The notes below the pieces were generated by a model. It was given only the letters and a program-made list of their open reading frames with translations. It made no database searches and was not told the origin of the DNA. Shown here in pieces: positions 33,751 through 44,380 of a DNA stretch of 64,000 bases; the first letter of the stretch is position 1, and every line of letters starts with the position of its first letter. Source of the DNA: Hymenochaete sp. R1. Lineage: Eukaryota; Basidiomycota; Agaricomycetes; Hymenochaetales; Hymenochaetaceae. The translations under genes and the position numbers were made by a program. The stretch is taken from positions 1 to 64,000 of the forward strand of contig JAFREE010000052.1 of assembly GCA_019400425.1 (NCBI GenBank). The letters are read 5' to 3'.

Positions 33751-34293
33751 CGAGTTGGATCAGATGCGCGTGGTTTATAGCAAAGCAGTCGTTCAAATGG
33801 ACGCAAATTGAAGCCGATTTGCTCGCGTCGCGACGCGCTTGCATAGCAGTACGTAAGAATTTCTTATTGCGATGCTTATATAATATATCACTCTCAATCA
33901 GTGGGTCTCAGATCATTTTTTCGTTGCTCTCCGTTCCTTTTCTCGCTCCGGCACTTTGCCAGTTCTGTCTCGCATTTTTATGTATGAGATTAATTTCGAC
34001 AAAAGCGAGGACGATGAAAGAAAAAACGCTCTATCCAAAAGGCAGGATCGGAGTTGCTGTACGGAAGGATCAATCATTGGTGCCTTTACAACACTGATCA
34101 CTCACTGAAGCCAAAAATACGGAGTGGAACACAATACCCAAGGTCCAGAAACGACGAAGGTTAAAACGGGCACGGAAACAAATCAAAGCACAAGCAGAGG
34201 AACATTGTAAACTCCCACACAAACTCGCAAACTGCTTCAAGTGCGAAATAGAAGCCGGGAGAGAACGAATCTCAGATGGACACCATAGCTGTA
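33751..34293. other. Intergenic G-to-H
   Basis: 543 bp: promoter of copy G with a palindrome at 33824-33837, then the 3' flank of copy H. No gene recognised. Confidence 0.55.
33824..33837. promoter_or_regulatory. CGCGTCGCGACGCG palindrome (copy 5)
   Basis: Perfect 14-bp palindrome 74 bp upstream of the copy G start, matching the site at 18398 both in sequence and in distance to ATG. Regulatory role inferred. Confidence 0.6.
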
Positions 34294-35548
34294 TCAGTCA
34301 AAAGTCAAATCGATCGCTCCGTTCTCGTCCAACCTCAGGATCCCGTCATCACAGATCTCGATCACGGCCTCTTGCTTGACAGTCTTCGTGCGCGCTTCAG
34401 CAAGTTGCGACTGCAGTGCCTCAATTTGGTCCTGAACGAACGAGTAGGTATCTTAGTGAGCAGCATTTGCAGGAAGTTGAGCAGTGTACATGCCTTTATT
34501 CGTCTAGTTTTTTCGTTGTCTCTGCTTTCCAACACGCTAGAATTTTCCAGGGCTTTTCGTTTGACAGAAACGTCCGAGGATTGACCGCTGCCGCTTGCAT
34601 GATTAGTAGACTCTGGATGGTCTTTGCGCTCCCTCCCTTTGTCTCTCTTGATTGTCTTTGTTGGACCCGGATCACTGAAGATCAACGGGACTTCAAGTTG
34701 TGGATGAGGTGCGATCTTCTGGGTTCGGAGGATCTCTGGCTCATGTAGAATGAGTTTAACAATTGCATTAGAAACATAACGTACCTATGGGTCGGTAATT
34801 GAAAATAAAAGAGACATGCGGTCCCCTGGACTGAGGATTGTAAGGAGCCACATTTATGAAGCTTGCCATTGGTGACTGAGATACTTCTCCAAGCCTGCAA
34901 GGTAAAATGCATTAAGTACGATTTCCGTAAGCTTCAATTCTGAAGTACCTGGTTCTGTGTCCTCCCAGCTTCTTGGACGACTCATGAATGGCTGGTCCGT
35001 CTCCCAACAACGCATTTAATCCTCTGTGTTGCAGCCAAGTTGATTGGTCAAGGGTTTTGACGACTTTTACAAGATAAATGTCAATTTTGATGCAACCGAG
35101 TTCGCTGCCAGACGGAGCATTATGATCATCTGCGCCATCGAAGAACTTAGCTCAGAGCCTCTTACATAAGGTACGTACTAACCCGTGAGCTGGACTTGTG
35201 AGAAAACATAAGACCGTACCTCCTGCACGCTTACCCTGGCTCCTTTGGATCGAAGAGTCCGAGATACTAGGACATTCGATATATCGTTCCCGCTTCGAGT
35301 ACCATCAACATACTCGATGGATTGAAACTCTATGGGCTCTGTCAATAAAGACTCGGAAGCAATTGTAAATGCCTGATAATCATGTAAGTGGCGATCTATA
35401 TAAAGAAGACGTGAGCCACCTTGCCGGCCTCGCTGGGAATCCAACAGCTATACACGTTCTCGTTCTCCGGGTCTTGTTTTGCATCAAATTCGTCCAAAGG
35501 ATTCCCATCAACCTCTATAAAAGCCTTAAAGTTGCGATGGGAGGGCAT
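34294..35548 (-). CDS. DUF7918-like protein, copy H (intact, SUMO-motif tail)
   Basis: Six-exon minus-strand gene. MPSHRNFKAFIEVDGNPL...CWIPSEAGK starts at 35548. Then AFTIASESLLTEPIEF, IEYVDGTRSGNDIS, ELGCIKIDIYLVKVVK, IHESSKKLGGHRT, LGEVSQSPMASFINV, GPHVSFIFNYRPI and EILRTQKIAPHPQ. The linker is basic (KRDKGRERKD). Coiled coil DNEKTRRI|DQIEALQSQLAEA, then RTKTVKQEAVIEI and the tail DENGAIDLTFD, ending at 34294. VKQE fits psi-K-x-E. The promoter has only a degenerate form of the family palindrome (ACACGTCGCC near 35637) followed by CAATCGTGGAACATA. Confidence 0.86.
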
Positions 35549-35845
35549 AGTAGTTTGAGTGATAGCACGGAATTCGACAGAGTCTCACGGAGGACACGGA
35601 AGCGGAAACAGTCAAACAAACGAAAGCGCCCATGAAACACGTCGCCACTGTCAATCGTGGAACATATCTACCTTTTATAGCATTGATTTTGATGATAATA
35701 GGAATATTAATACTTCAGAACACAATAATGACGAGCGTATTGCTTTTGGTAATAGACGGAGACTTATATCAAAAGTGAGTACACTGGTCAGTTTTTTTAA
35801 TGGCAAGGGGAAACGGTACCTTCTATTCTTTTATTCATGTTGCTC

Positions 35846-37711
35846 TCACAACCTCGCTATACTATCAAGAGATGCTCGTATCGACTCACGCCGACGTCGT
35901 TTCCTACGACTTTTCTCTAGAAGATATTGGAGATAATCAATAGTAGACTACGTTCGACGTGACGTCAGTTTCAATCGATTTTATGACCGGAGCAAAACGA
36001 ATTGGCTTACTTTGAGATGCTGCATCTCATCAGAGTCTGATCCATCGCCACTGATAATTTCCTCCTTGTCCGACCCTTCTTTTATTTCACTCGCAGATTC
36101 AGGCCACGGAGAACATTCTCGTACCCAAACCTTCTCGCTCGTGCCTCTTTTACGTTTCCGAGGAGACGAGTGGTCCGAGACTGTATGGATGGGCGCAACG
36201 TAATCTCGATACTGAGGGTCCTTTCCCTGTCCTTGTGCGAGCGTATCGGTGCTTTCATTCGAGGATGCGGGAACAGGATCAACTCTACATGTTACAGTGT
36301 TGCCACTCCATATGGCACCATCGTAATCAGCCCAGTCGCTGTATTCGCACTTGCTACCCGGAACTCGGAGAACCCTAGGTTTGCGGAACTGTGATGCGAT
36401 GCTTTGGTCAAGCTCTTGGACTTCGTTCTCAGAGGATGACTTTTCCCTGGCAAAAGGTAGCTCCTGGTCTCGATAATCCAGATCAGAAGGGCTGACAGTA
36501 GATTTGTGACCAATGCTGGAGCTATCGACGAGCGTCCGGGACGAAGAAGTAGAATTAGGAAAACTACCGTCAAGCATCCGCATTCTGGCAGGAGTGACAG
36601 TGGTACACCTTCTGTGCACAATTCCAGGACCATGAGATGCCATGGTATTTTCGCCTATCGCCGTTTCCAAATCGTGATGTGGCGGATTGAATTGAACAAA
36701 AGGTTTGTCATCATCGTCGTGATTAACACGAAGGTACGGAAAGGTGTTAGTGCATGTAGATGTTGGGATACTTGAAGAAGGCACAGGGGCGGGCGGCGCG
36801 ATACCATGCGCTTGGAGGAAGTCTACATGTCAAGCTTAGGACGAAGTAATTTATAGTAAAGTGGGCACCATCTTACTCACCCAGTGGCCTATAAAAGAAT
36901 TTGAACACCACGTGAGGTCGTGAGTCCCTCGGATCGAGAAGACTGATGCTATGAGATTTTGCTGTTGCTCGCTCGAACGTATCTCCGAGACTTTATTATG
37001 GGGATGAGCATGTAATGTCTTTCTGTTATTTGTCAACGCAATAATGCGAAGGGACCACGTACATGACACGATGCACTCCACGATTTTTGCCATTTTCCGG
37101 CAATAGACTGTCCTTCAAGCCATTATAACGATCGGGGTATGGCTGCCTCTGGAATGAGCGCATGCGGTGGCGCTTTATCAAATAAATCTCAAGCTTGATG
37201 GAGCAGAGCCCTTCGTTCCACCCTAACCAGTCGTCGTCGCTCTCTGAAGGTGAATCAATAACCCATTTTTATTGAGACGTGTACCAAATAAATTATACTC
37301 ACCATCGAATCTTATTTTTGAGAACAAAAAACACCTTACTTCCTTGCCGTCTATGCGTACGCCGGAAATGGTTCGAGATCTGGTCATGACGTTCCGAAGG
37401 TGCTGGGCGCACTTGACTCCGTCGATGTGGTCAATGACCGAGAAGTCTGGGTTGCCTTCGAGGAACGATTCACAAGTAATTTTGAACGTCTGCATAACAG
37501 ATGGATGAAAAAAGACAAAGATTATCGCGGGTGGGGTCAAAGATTTTTGAGCCTCGATATAAAAAGTCGAAGGACAACGTACCTTTCCTGCTTCACTTGG
37601 TATGTAACAAACATAAGTCCTGTCGTCGGCGGCATCCGCCTGTCCCCCATATTCTTCTAGTGCAATGCCATCAATACAGACAGAGGCCTTGAAGTCTCGA
37701 TACGTCGGCAT
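35846..37711 (-). CDS. DUF7918-like protein, copy I (long linker, tail lost)
   Basis: Longest copy. The start at 37711 (MPTYRDFKASVCIDGIAL...CYIPSEAGK) is the family start; an in-frame Met at 37795 is an alternative. Exons give FKITCESFLEGNPDF, VIDHIDGVKCAQHLRNV, LCSIKLEIYLIKRHR, NRGVHRV, LGDTFERATAKSH, RPHVVFKFFYRPL and DFLQAHGIAPPAPVP. A long disordered, acidic/Ser-rich linker exon (about 36780-36012) contains SPRKRKRGTSEK. The last exon joins MQHLK to STIDYLQYLLEKSRRKRRRR and ends at 35846 with LDSIARL. The coiled coil and basic patch remain, but the psi-K-x-E and IDLTxD tail are absent. Position of the last acceptor is my best choice, not certain. Confidence 0.75.
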
Positions 37712-38064
37712 AGTCGTAGATGAGGAGGAGAGAAAAGGATGGGCTGAGTTTGATAGGGTTAGGTCCCTTAAAGACAGGCCAACTTTTACGCCCATTATTC
37801 ACGTCATCCGCAATAAATTGCCAGAGAAGACAAGATGATTGCACGTGTGTTCCATGCAGAAGTCGCTCGAAGAGAAGCATTGAATTCTTTTTTTCGAATT
37901 CATTTCATGATTGAAATTTGTATGAATGCATGCAGGCGCATGGAAGGAAGGAAGGAAGGGTGGGAGAGTTGGACTTAGCGAAAAAAGGACTAGTAAGTCG
38001 CGTCGATCGTCGATCTGAGTCATTACAAGCTCATCGCTGCCTGGCTGCTGTGCTCACAATTTAT
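37712..38064. other. Divergent promoter between copy I and ValRS
   Basis: 353 bp bidirectional promoter region. A GGAA microsatellite lies at about 37937-37956 and GTCGCGTCGATCGTCG near 37997. No gene. Confidence 0.5.
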
Positions 38065-41000
38065 ATGCTCCGTTTGACCAGAGCATGGCACAGATCTCCT
38101 CTCCGTCTCTCGCCACATCCCCGTCGTATATCGATCAGATACATGGCTGAAGCATCATCGACACCCCAACTGCCGGCGGCGGACAATGGTCCGGATACCA
38201 CGTCAAAAAGTGCTTGTACGTACGGCAATATGTCTCCCAACTTCAGAATGCATTTATTTGATGCTCGATATCAGTAAAGAAACTGGCCAAAAAGGCAGAA
38301 ATGGAAGCCAAGAAGGCAGCGAAGACAGCAAAAGCCACTGTTGCTAATGTCGCGGGCGAGAAACAAGCCGTGAAGGCAAAGGAGAAAAAGAAGGATGAGG
38401 AGACTCCGTTCGTTAACACGACACCGAAAGGTCATAAGAAAGGTACGGTCGATCAGCCTAATGTCTGATGGGATTGTACTGAAGCATCCCAAATAGATAT
38501 GGCACAGCCGATGGCCAGCGGATATGACCCAATCGCGGTTGAATCAGCTTGGTACGACTGGTGGGAGGCTCAGGGTTTCTTCTCTCCTCAAACTCTTCCA
38601 GATGGGTCCCCGAAACCCGAAGGCACCTTTGTTATCCCAGCTCCTCCCCCAAATGTAACTGGAAGCTTGCACATCGGACATGCGCTTACGACCGCACTTC
38701 AAGATTGTATGATTCGGTGGAACCGCATGCTCGGCAAGACCACGCTATTCGTACCGGGTTTCGACCATGCTGGTATTTCAACACAATCCGTTGTGGAGAA
38801 GCGCTTGTGGAAAACATCGGGAAAGACTAGACATGACCTTGGGCGGGAAGAGTTTTTGAAGACGGTTTGGGACTGGAAAAACGAGTACAAGTTCAAATTT
38901 TTACACCCTTATGTTCGCTCACATTCCATAGTTACCAGGAACGGATAACGACGCAACTCAAACGCCTTGGTGGCTCGTATGATTGGAACCGTGTCGCATT
39001 TACCATGAACGAAGTTCGTTTTATCTTGCTGCGTTGCACAAAAAATATCGATCTTACATTTGAAGCACGCAGAATCTATCGCAAGCCGTCATCGAGACCT
39101 TTTGTAGACTCCATGAAGATGGCGTCCTTTACCGTGCTAACCGACTCGTTAATTGGTGTGTCCGCCTCAACACGACACTGTCCAACCTCGAAGTGGAGCA
39201 AAAGCAGCTCACAGGCCGGACACTATTGAACGTACCTGGTTATGATATAAAGGAAAAATTCGAATTTGGTGTCATTACCTCGTTTGCCTATCCCATCGAT
39301 GGATCCGACGAGAAAATCATTGTTGCGACAACTCGTCCCGAAACAATGCTTGGTGATACGGCTATTGCTGTACACCCGGAAGATGCTCGTTATAAGGCGA
39401 GTCCTGTACGATTTACTCTCAGCATAGCGTCTGACAGATGTTCAGCATCTTCACGGCAAATATGCGCGACATCCCTTCGTTGATCGAAGAATACCTATCG
39501 TCACAGATGCCGAAGCCGTTGATATGGAGTTCGGGACCGGTGCCGTAAAAATCACTCCCGCTCATGACCAGAACGATTACGACGTCGGAAAACGGCACAA
39601 CCTCGAGTTCATCAATATCATGAACGATGACGGAACCTTTAATGCCAATGCAGGTACTCGATTTACTGGGATGAAGCGATTTCACGCTCGCGTGAAGGTC
39701 GTCGAAGCTCTGAAAGACGCTGGCCTGTATATAGAGACGAAGGACAACCCAATGCAAATACCCATCTGCTCGAAATCTGGGGATGTCATCGAGCCGATCC
39801 TCAAGGCACAGTGGTGGGTCAACTGCCAGCCTCTCGCGGACGAAGCCGTCAAGCGCACGCGTGCGGGTGAGCTCACTATCAATCCGAAGGCGTCCGAGGC
39901 GGAATGGTTCCGTTGGTTGGAGGGCATTCAAGATTGGTGTATTTCGCGCCAATTATGGTGGGGTCACCGCTGTCCGGCATACTTCATCAACATTGAAGGC
40001 AAGGAGCAGGATCGTATCGACGGGCAGAACTGGGTCGTGGGACGAAATCTCGAACAGGCAATGGAGAGGGCGAAAGCGATCGCGGGCGGGTCAAAATTCA
40101 CTCTGGAGCAAGATGACGACGTGCTTGATACGTGGTTCTCATCCGGTCTTTGGCCATTTTCTATCCTCGGCTGGCCCTCGGAGACTGCCGATTTAAAACA
40201 TTACTATCCTTCATCCGTCCTTGAGACAGGCTGGGACATTATCTTCTTCTGGGTCGCGCGGATGGTGCTTCTGGGGATCAAACTCACAGGCCAAATGCCC
40301 TTCAAAGAAGTATTTTGCCATGCAATGATTCGAGACGCGCACGGTCGCAAGATGAGCAAGTCTCTCGGAAACGTGATCGATCCGGTCGATGTTATCCAGG
40401 GCCTTTCCCTCGAGAAACTCCACGAGAAACTGCTGGAAGGCAACTTGGATGAAAAGGAGATATCGAAGGCAAAGCAGGGACAGAAGAAGGACTACCCGAA
40501 GGGAATCCCTCAGTGTGGGACTGATGCCCTTCGCTTTGCACTGTGCGCGTATACGAGCGGGAATCGGGATATCAACTTGGAGATTTTGAGGGTGGAGGGC
40601 TACCGGAAGTTCTGTAACAAGGTCTTCAACGCTACAAAATTCGCAATGTTGAAGTTGGATGAGACCTTCGTTCCCGAGCCCATTGCCAAGGTAAGGATAA
40701 TATCGTCTCGGTAAGAAAACGGATCCTGACGTTTGATTTCAGGCAAGTGGCAAGGAGAGCCTTGTCGAAAAGTGGATTCTACACAAGCTCAACTTCGCCG
40801 CGTCGGAAGTTAACACTTATCTCGCTGAACGTAATTTCATGGCGGCTACTAATGCAGTGTACAACTTCTGGCTGTATGAGCTATGCGATGTCTATATTGT
40901 AAGCGGGCTTCTCCCATTCAGATAGATACACATATGCTTGACACAACGAACAGGAAGCAATGAAGCCCATGACGGAAGAAGCTGCTTCGTTAGAAACTCG

Positions 41001-41725
41001 CCGGTCGGCGCAAAACACCCTCTACACTTGTCTTGACCATGGACTGCGACTTCTCCATCCGTTCATGCCGTATGTCACGGAGGAACTCTGGCAACGCCTG
41101 CCCAGGAGACCTAATGATCCGACCCCATCTATCATGATCTCCTCTTTCCCCGTTCTCGAGGCAGAATTCCAGTTCGAGAAGGAAGAAAAGGAGTTTGATC
41201 TCGTTTTCAATGCTATCCGAACGGGGCGGTCTCTCGCTGCGCAGTATAACATCCAGAGCAACATCGAGCGTATGTCCACTCACGTCCTACTTTCGAGTTA
41301 ACGCTTACGCACCTCCCCCTCCTTTAGTATTCATTCACGCCCAAGGGGATGCAGAAGCAGAACTCTTCACTTTACAAATTCCGACCATCGTCTCCCTCAC
41401 AAAAGGCTGCAAAGCAGCCTCCGTCGCCCGAGCTCTCTCTGACGTCCCCACAGGCTGCGGCTCCGCCGTCCTCTCCCACACCGTCGCCGTGCACATCCTC
41501 GTCCGCGGACTCGTCGATCTCGACGCCGAGATCGCAAAATGCAACAAGAAACTCGACGTTGCGCGCCTTTCCGCGGAGAAGCAGCGCAAGATTGCGGCGG
41601 TACCGGATTATGAGAGCACGGTCCCTGAGGCGGTGCGGATGGCGAATGCAGATAAGTTGAAGACGCTGGACGCGGAGATTGCGAATCTGGAGCTTTCGAA
41701 GGAGTCGTTTGCAAAGTTGAAGTGA
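38065..41725 (+). CDS. VAS1: Valyl-tRNA synthetase, cytosolic and mitochondrial (two starts)
   Basis: Class I aminoacyl-tRNA synthetase charging tRNA-Val. Nine exons; from the Met at 38143 they sum to 3,150 bp (1,049 aa), from the Met at 38065 to 1,075 aa. The first 26 residues from 38065 ([16 protein letters not shown]...) are basic, amphipathic and free of acidic residues, a typical mitochondrial presequence. The second start gives MAEASSTPQ, suited to the cytosolic form; yeast VAS1 uses the same two-start strategy. Lys/Ala-rich N-terminal appendage (38275-38442), then the catalytic core: [18 protein letters not shown] (HIGH motif), editing domain with [12 protein letters not shown] and [41 protein letters not shown] (KMSKS), anticodon-binding domain, and C-terminal coiled coil ([15 protein letters not shown]). 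The intron at 39397-39445 appears to use a GC donor. Confidence 0.95.
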
Positions 41726-44380
41726 AAGGATGCCGGGGGATTTTGGTTGTATGAACAGGGAGCGTGAAGCTGTCTTTGGAATTTGTATTTGCATCCGGCA
41801 ATACCTTTCTAGATCAGATTTAAGAGACGTATGGTGCGTTTGAATGAGATATGAGAAATGAAGTTCACTTTTCACGTCCCATCCATGAAGACTGATGTCG
41901 AGAAGCGCCTGTCCAAAGCCTTACTCGTGGGAAATTTTTCATACTCGGCTTCACGTAGACCTCTTCTCCCCCTCGCCGTTGCCCCCAGCTTAATGTTCAA
42001 TTCCCATCTAGCTCTCAGACATAGTTGTCGAAATTTGTTGTCACTCTGGCTTGACAAATACCAGACACTCTTCAAAAGGTCTGTCCCTTCTCAAAATCAC
42101 TCTCGTGTTTCTTGGATCTGTAACTTTACCTTTTTAGTCACTTTAATTTCTTTCCAGAGGTCTCAGCCACTCTTTCCCCCCGTTTAGGCGCTCTTTCAAA
42201 GCATGGCTAGTGCTCGAGCCTTTCTGGATGCGTATTTGTTGCAAAGATAAAGGAATGGTGGGAAAAGCGCGGAGTGCCTTGTTTCCCCATGTTTCGGCAA
42301 AGATATAATCTACGACTCTTCTACTGCTTTAAGTACGTCCCCGTTTCCTTCTAAAGTCATTTTTGACGCATTGATCTGTTGTAGTCGGGAATTTCCTGTT
42401 GCTATGTTATGTATCGTTTACGATGTAACAGCCATTATATCATCTGACGGGAACCTCAAATGGGCCGGCCTTTTCCACGTTTAAAAATGAGTCATATATA
42501 CAATGTGGCTAACGGAAGTACGGTTTTGAAAGTTAGGGTTTGAGTTTCGGAAGCACGCGAGCTTGCGTTGCTACGGTGTTAGGTCCGAACGGGTGGCTGG
42601 GTCGGAGCGGAATAGTTACTAAAGATCAAACTATCTGGGGAAGGATCAATCGAGATCGCGGAATGAGGACGGAGTGGGGGGTTCGGAGGTCGTCTCGGAG
42701 AAAGAGAAATGCGGAACAAGGTTCGGTGTTGATAGGCTATTTTGATGGAAGGGAGCACCGAGAGGAGGCGATGAATCTTAAGGGCGTCTAATTATGAGTT
42801 GAAGATTAAATTTAATATTTGATAAGTAGTATGGGGATTAGATAATTGTATGTTGTTTTCGGCGAGACAAAGGGATGCTAGTAATTTAAGCTTTGCTCGA
42901 GTTTGATCCCGGATCGTTTAGGGCTGTGCTCTCCGTGTATCCGTGTACTTGGACCGAGTCCGTCAATGTTCACCAAAGTTCGACTGCGAGCACGAAGAAT
43001 GAAGAGAAATACTTGCTCTCTTCGAGGCTTGTCCGAGGAAATCGTCCGTGGAAATCTGGTAGAGAGGGTCGAGATTCGAGAAGCCGGCCGGGGAAGCACG
43101 TGACAAGATGGAAAACATCCGAACGAATCATATTGCGCGACGGCCTCCCTATCTGAGCAGTATCTCTATCGCGTCGACGAGCGCGACATCTAGCCTCTTT
43201 CCTGCTCACCATCATCACCGCCGTCGGACCACGACGTGGAGGTGACTGCTAGGTAGCCTCATTTGCTCTCCTCGACCGCGTTGTCGTAGACACAGTGGTC
43301 TGTCGTTATCGATATCGACTCGCCATCAAGAAGGAGAAGGCCTCACGGTGGACCGAAGCCTCGTTCTTCTCCTGCCGCTTTGGGCGTCTAAGGCTTTTAT
43401 TTGCGGGAAACCTCTTCTCGGGCCAGCACAGGCACTGCCTTTTGGGCCTGTGGGTATCCCAGTGGCACGGGCTCGGAGCATCGGACACAAAGACGGATCG
43501 AAGAACGGAGGTATCTAAAATCTGCACAGCAGCGTATCAAGGCCGACGAAGGCAGAGCGACGAAGCCTAAGCTTGTATTTGGGTCAGTGCTCCATATAGG
43601 TCCAGTGTTGGTACGTCGTCGCGCTTCGAGAGAGAACACACACTCTTTCATTTCAACTCTAATCTTATTCTTTCTGACGATTATTTTTGGGTCAATCGCC
43701 ATCTGCATTCAATCCCATCATGCGCAACTTCCCCTTGAACCTCTCATGCATCCAACCACCATGCTCGAACTTTTACTCCCATTCTCGGCCCTTTTCTCTT
43801 CCATGTCACGCCACTACACGCCGATTTCAACGGTAACGGTCAACATTGTCACTCTCCTCCGGACTCAATATGCATCTTCGTTTTTTCCAGAGCGTTCCTT
43901 TGGCCGTTAATTTTCCCTGCAGTCCAATCACACCCCTTCCTTAGAACCGCGATCTGAGAGCTAGTTGATCCGGGTTGCAGTCGCAAGACATTGTCAATAT
44001 CCGTCACGCTAGTCGGCTGGTTCTCAGAGCAAAAAGAGGAACCCGAGTGCAGTAGCGATTACAACTGCGACTTCAACGCCGCTCGTTTGCTTGAACCATC
44101 AAAATCTCGTCGACCCTTTGACCTTTTCTAATATCCTCCATCGTTTTACGCGTTCGTAGAAGCGCACGATTGATTATCGCCTTTCTTTTATCCGAGTTCC
44201 TCTTTGCCCCATACTTCTCATTTTCTCTACTTACCGCGAGGGGAACCCCTCTCCTCGAAATTCTTATTTTACGTACGACACGTTACGAGCTTAACATCCA
44301 GAAGGAGTTGCTGACTTGTATTCTCAACGGAACCAATTTAAGCGACCTAAAAAGGACGGAGGACCTTCCCGTGCGCAGAT
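41726..44380. other. Long gene-free region upstream of the WOPR gene
   Basis: 2.65 kb. Contains the ValRS 3' flank, then a long pyrimidine-rich and mixed region leading to the WOPR start. Open frames here (for example 43401-43910) have no recognisable domains. Long promoters and leaders with short upstream frames are known for Wor1-type genes, so much of this is probably regulatory, but that is inference. Confidence 0.5.

Noticed and set aside
43401..43910. 169-aa plus-strand frame in the WOPR leader
   Set aside because: Contains a hydrophobic stretch but no recognisable domain and lies in a presumed regulatory region; not supported as a gene.
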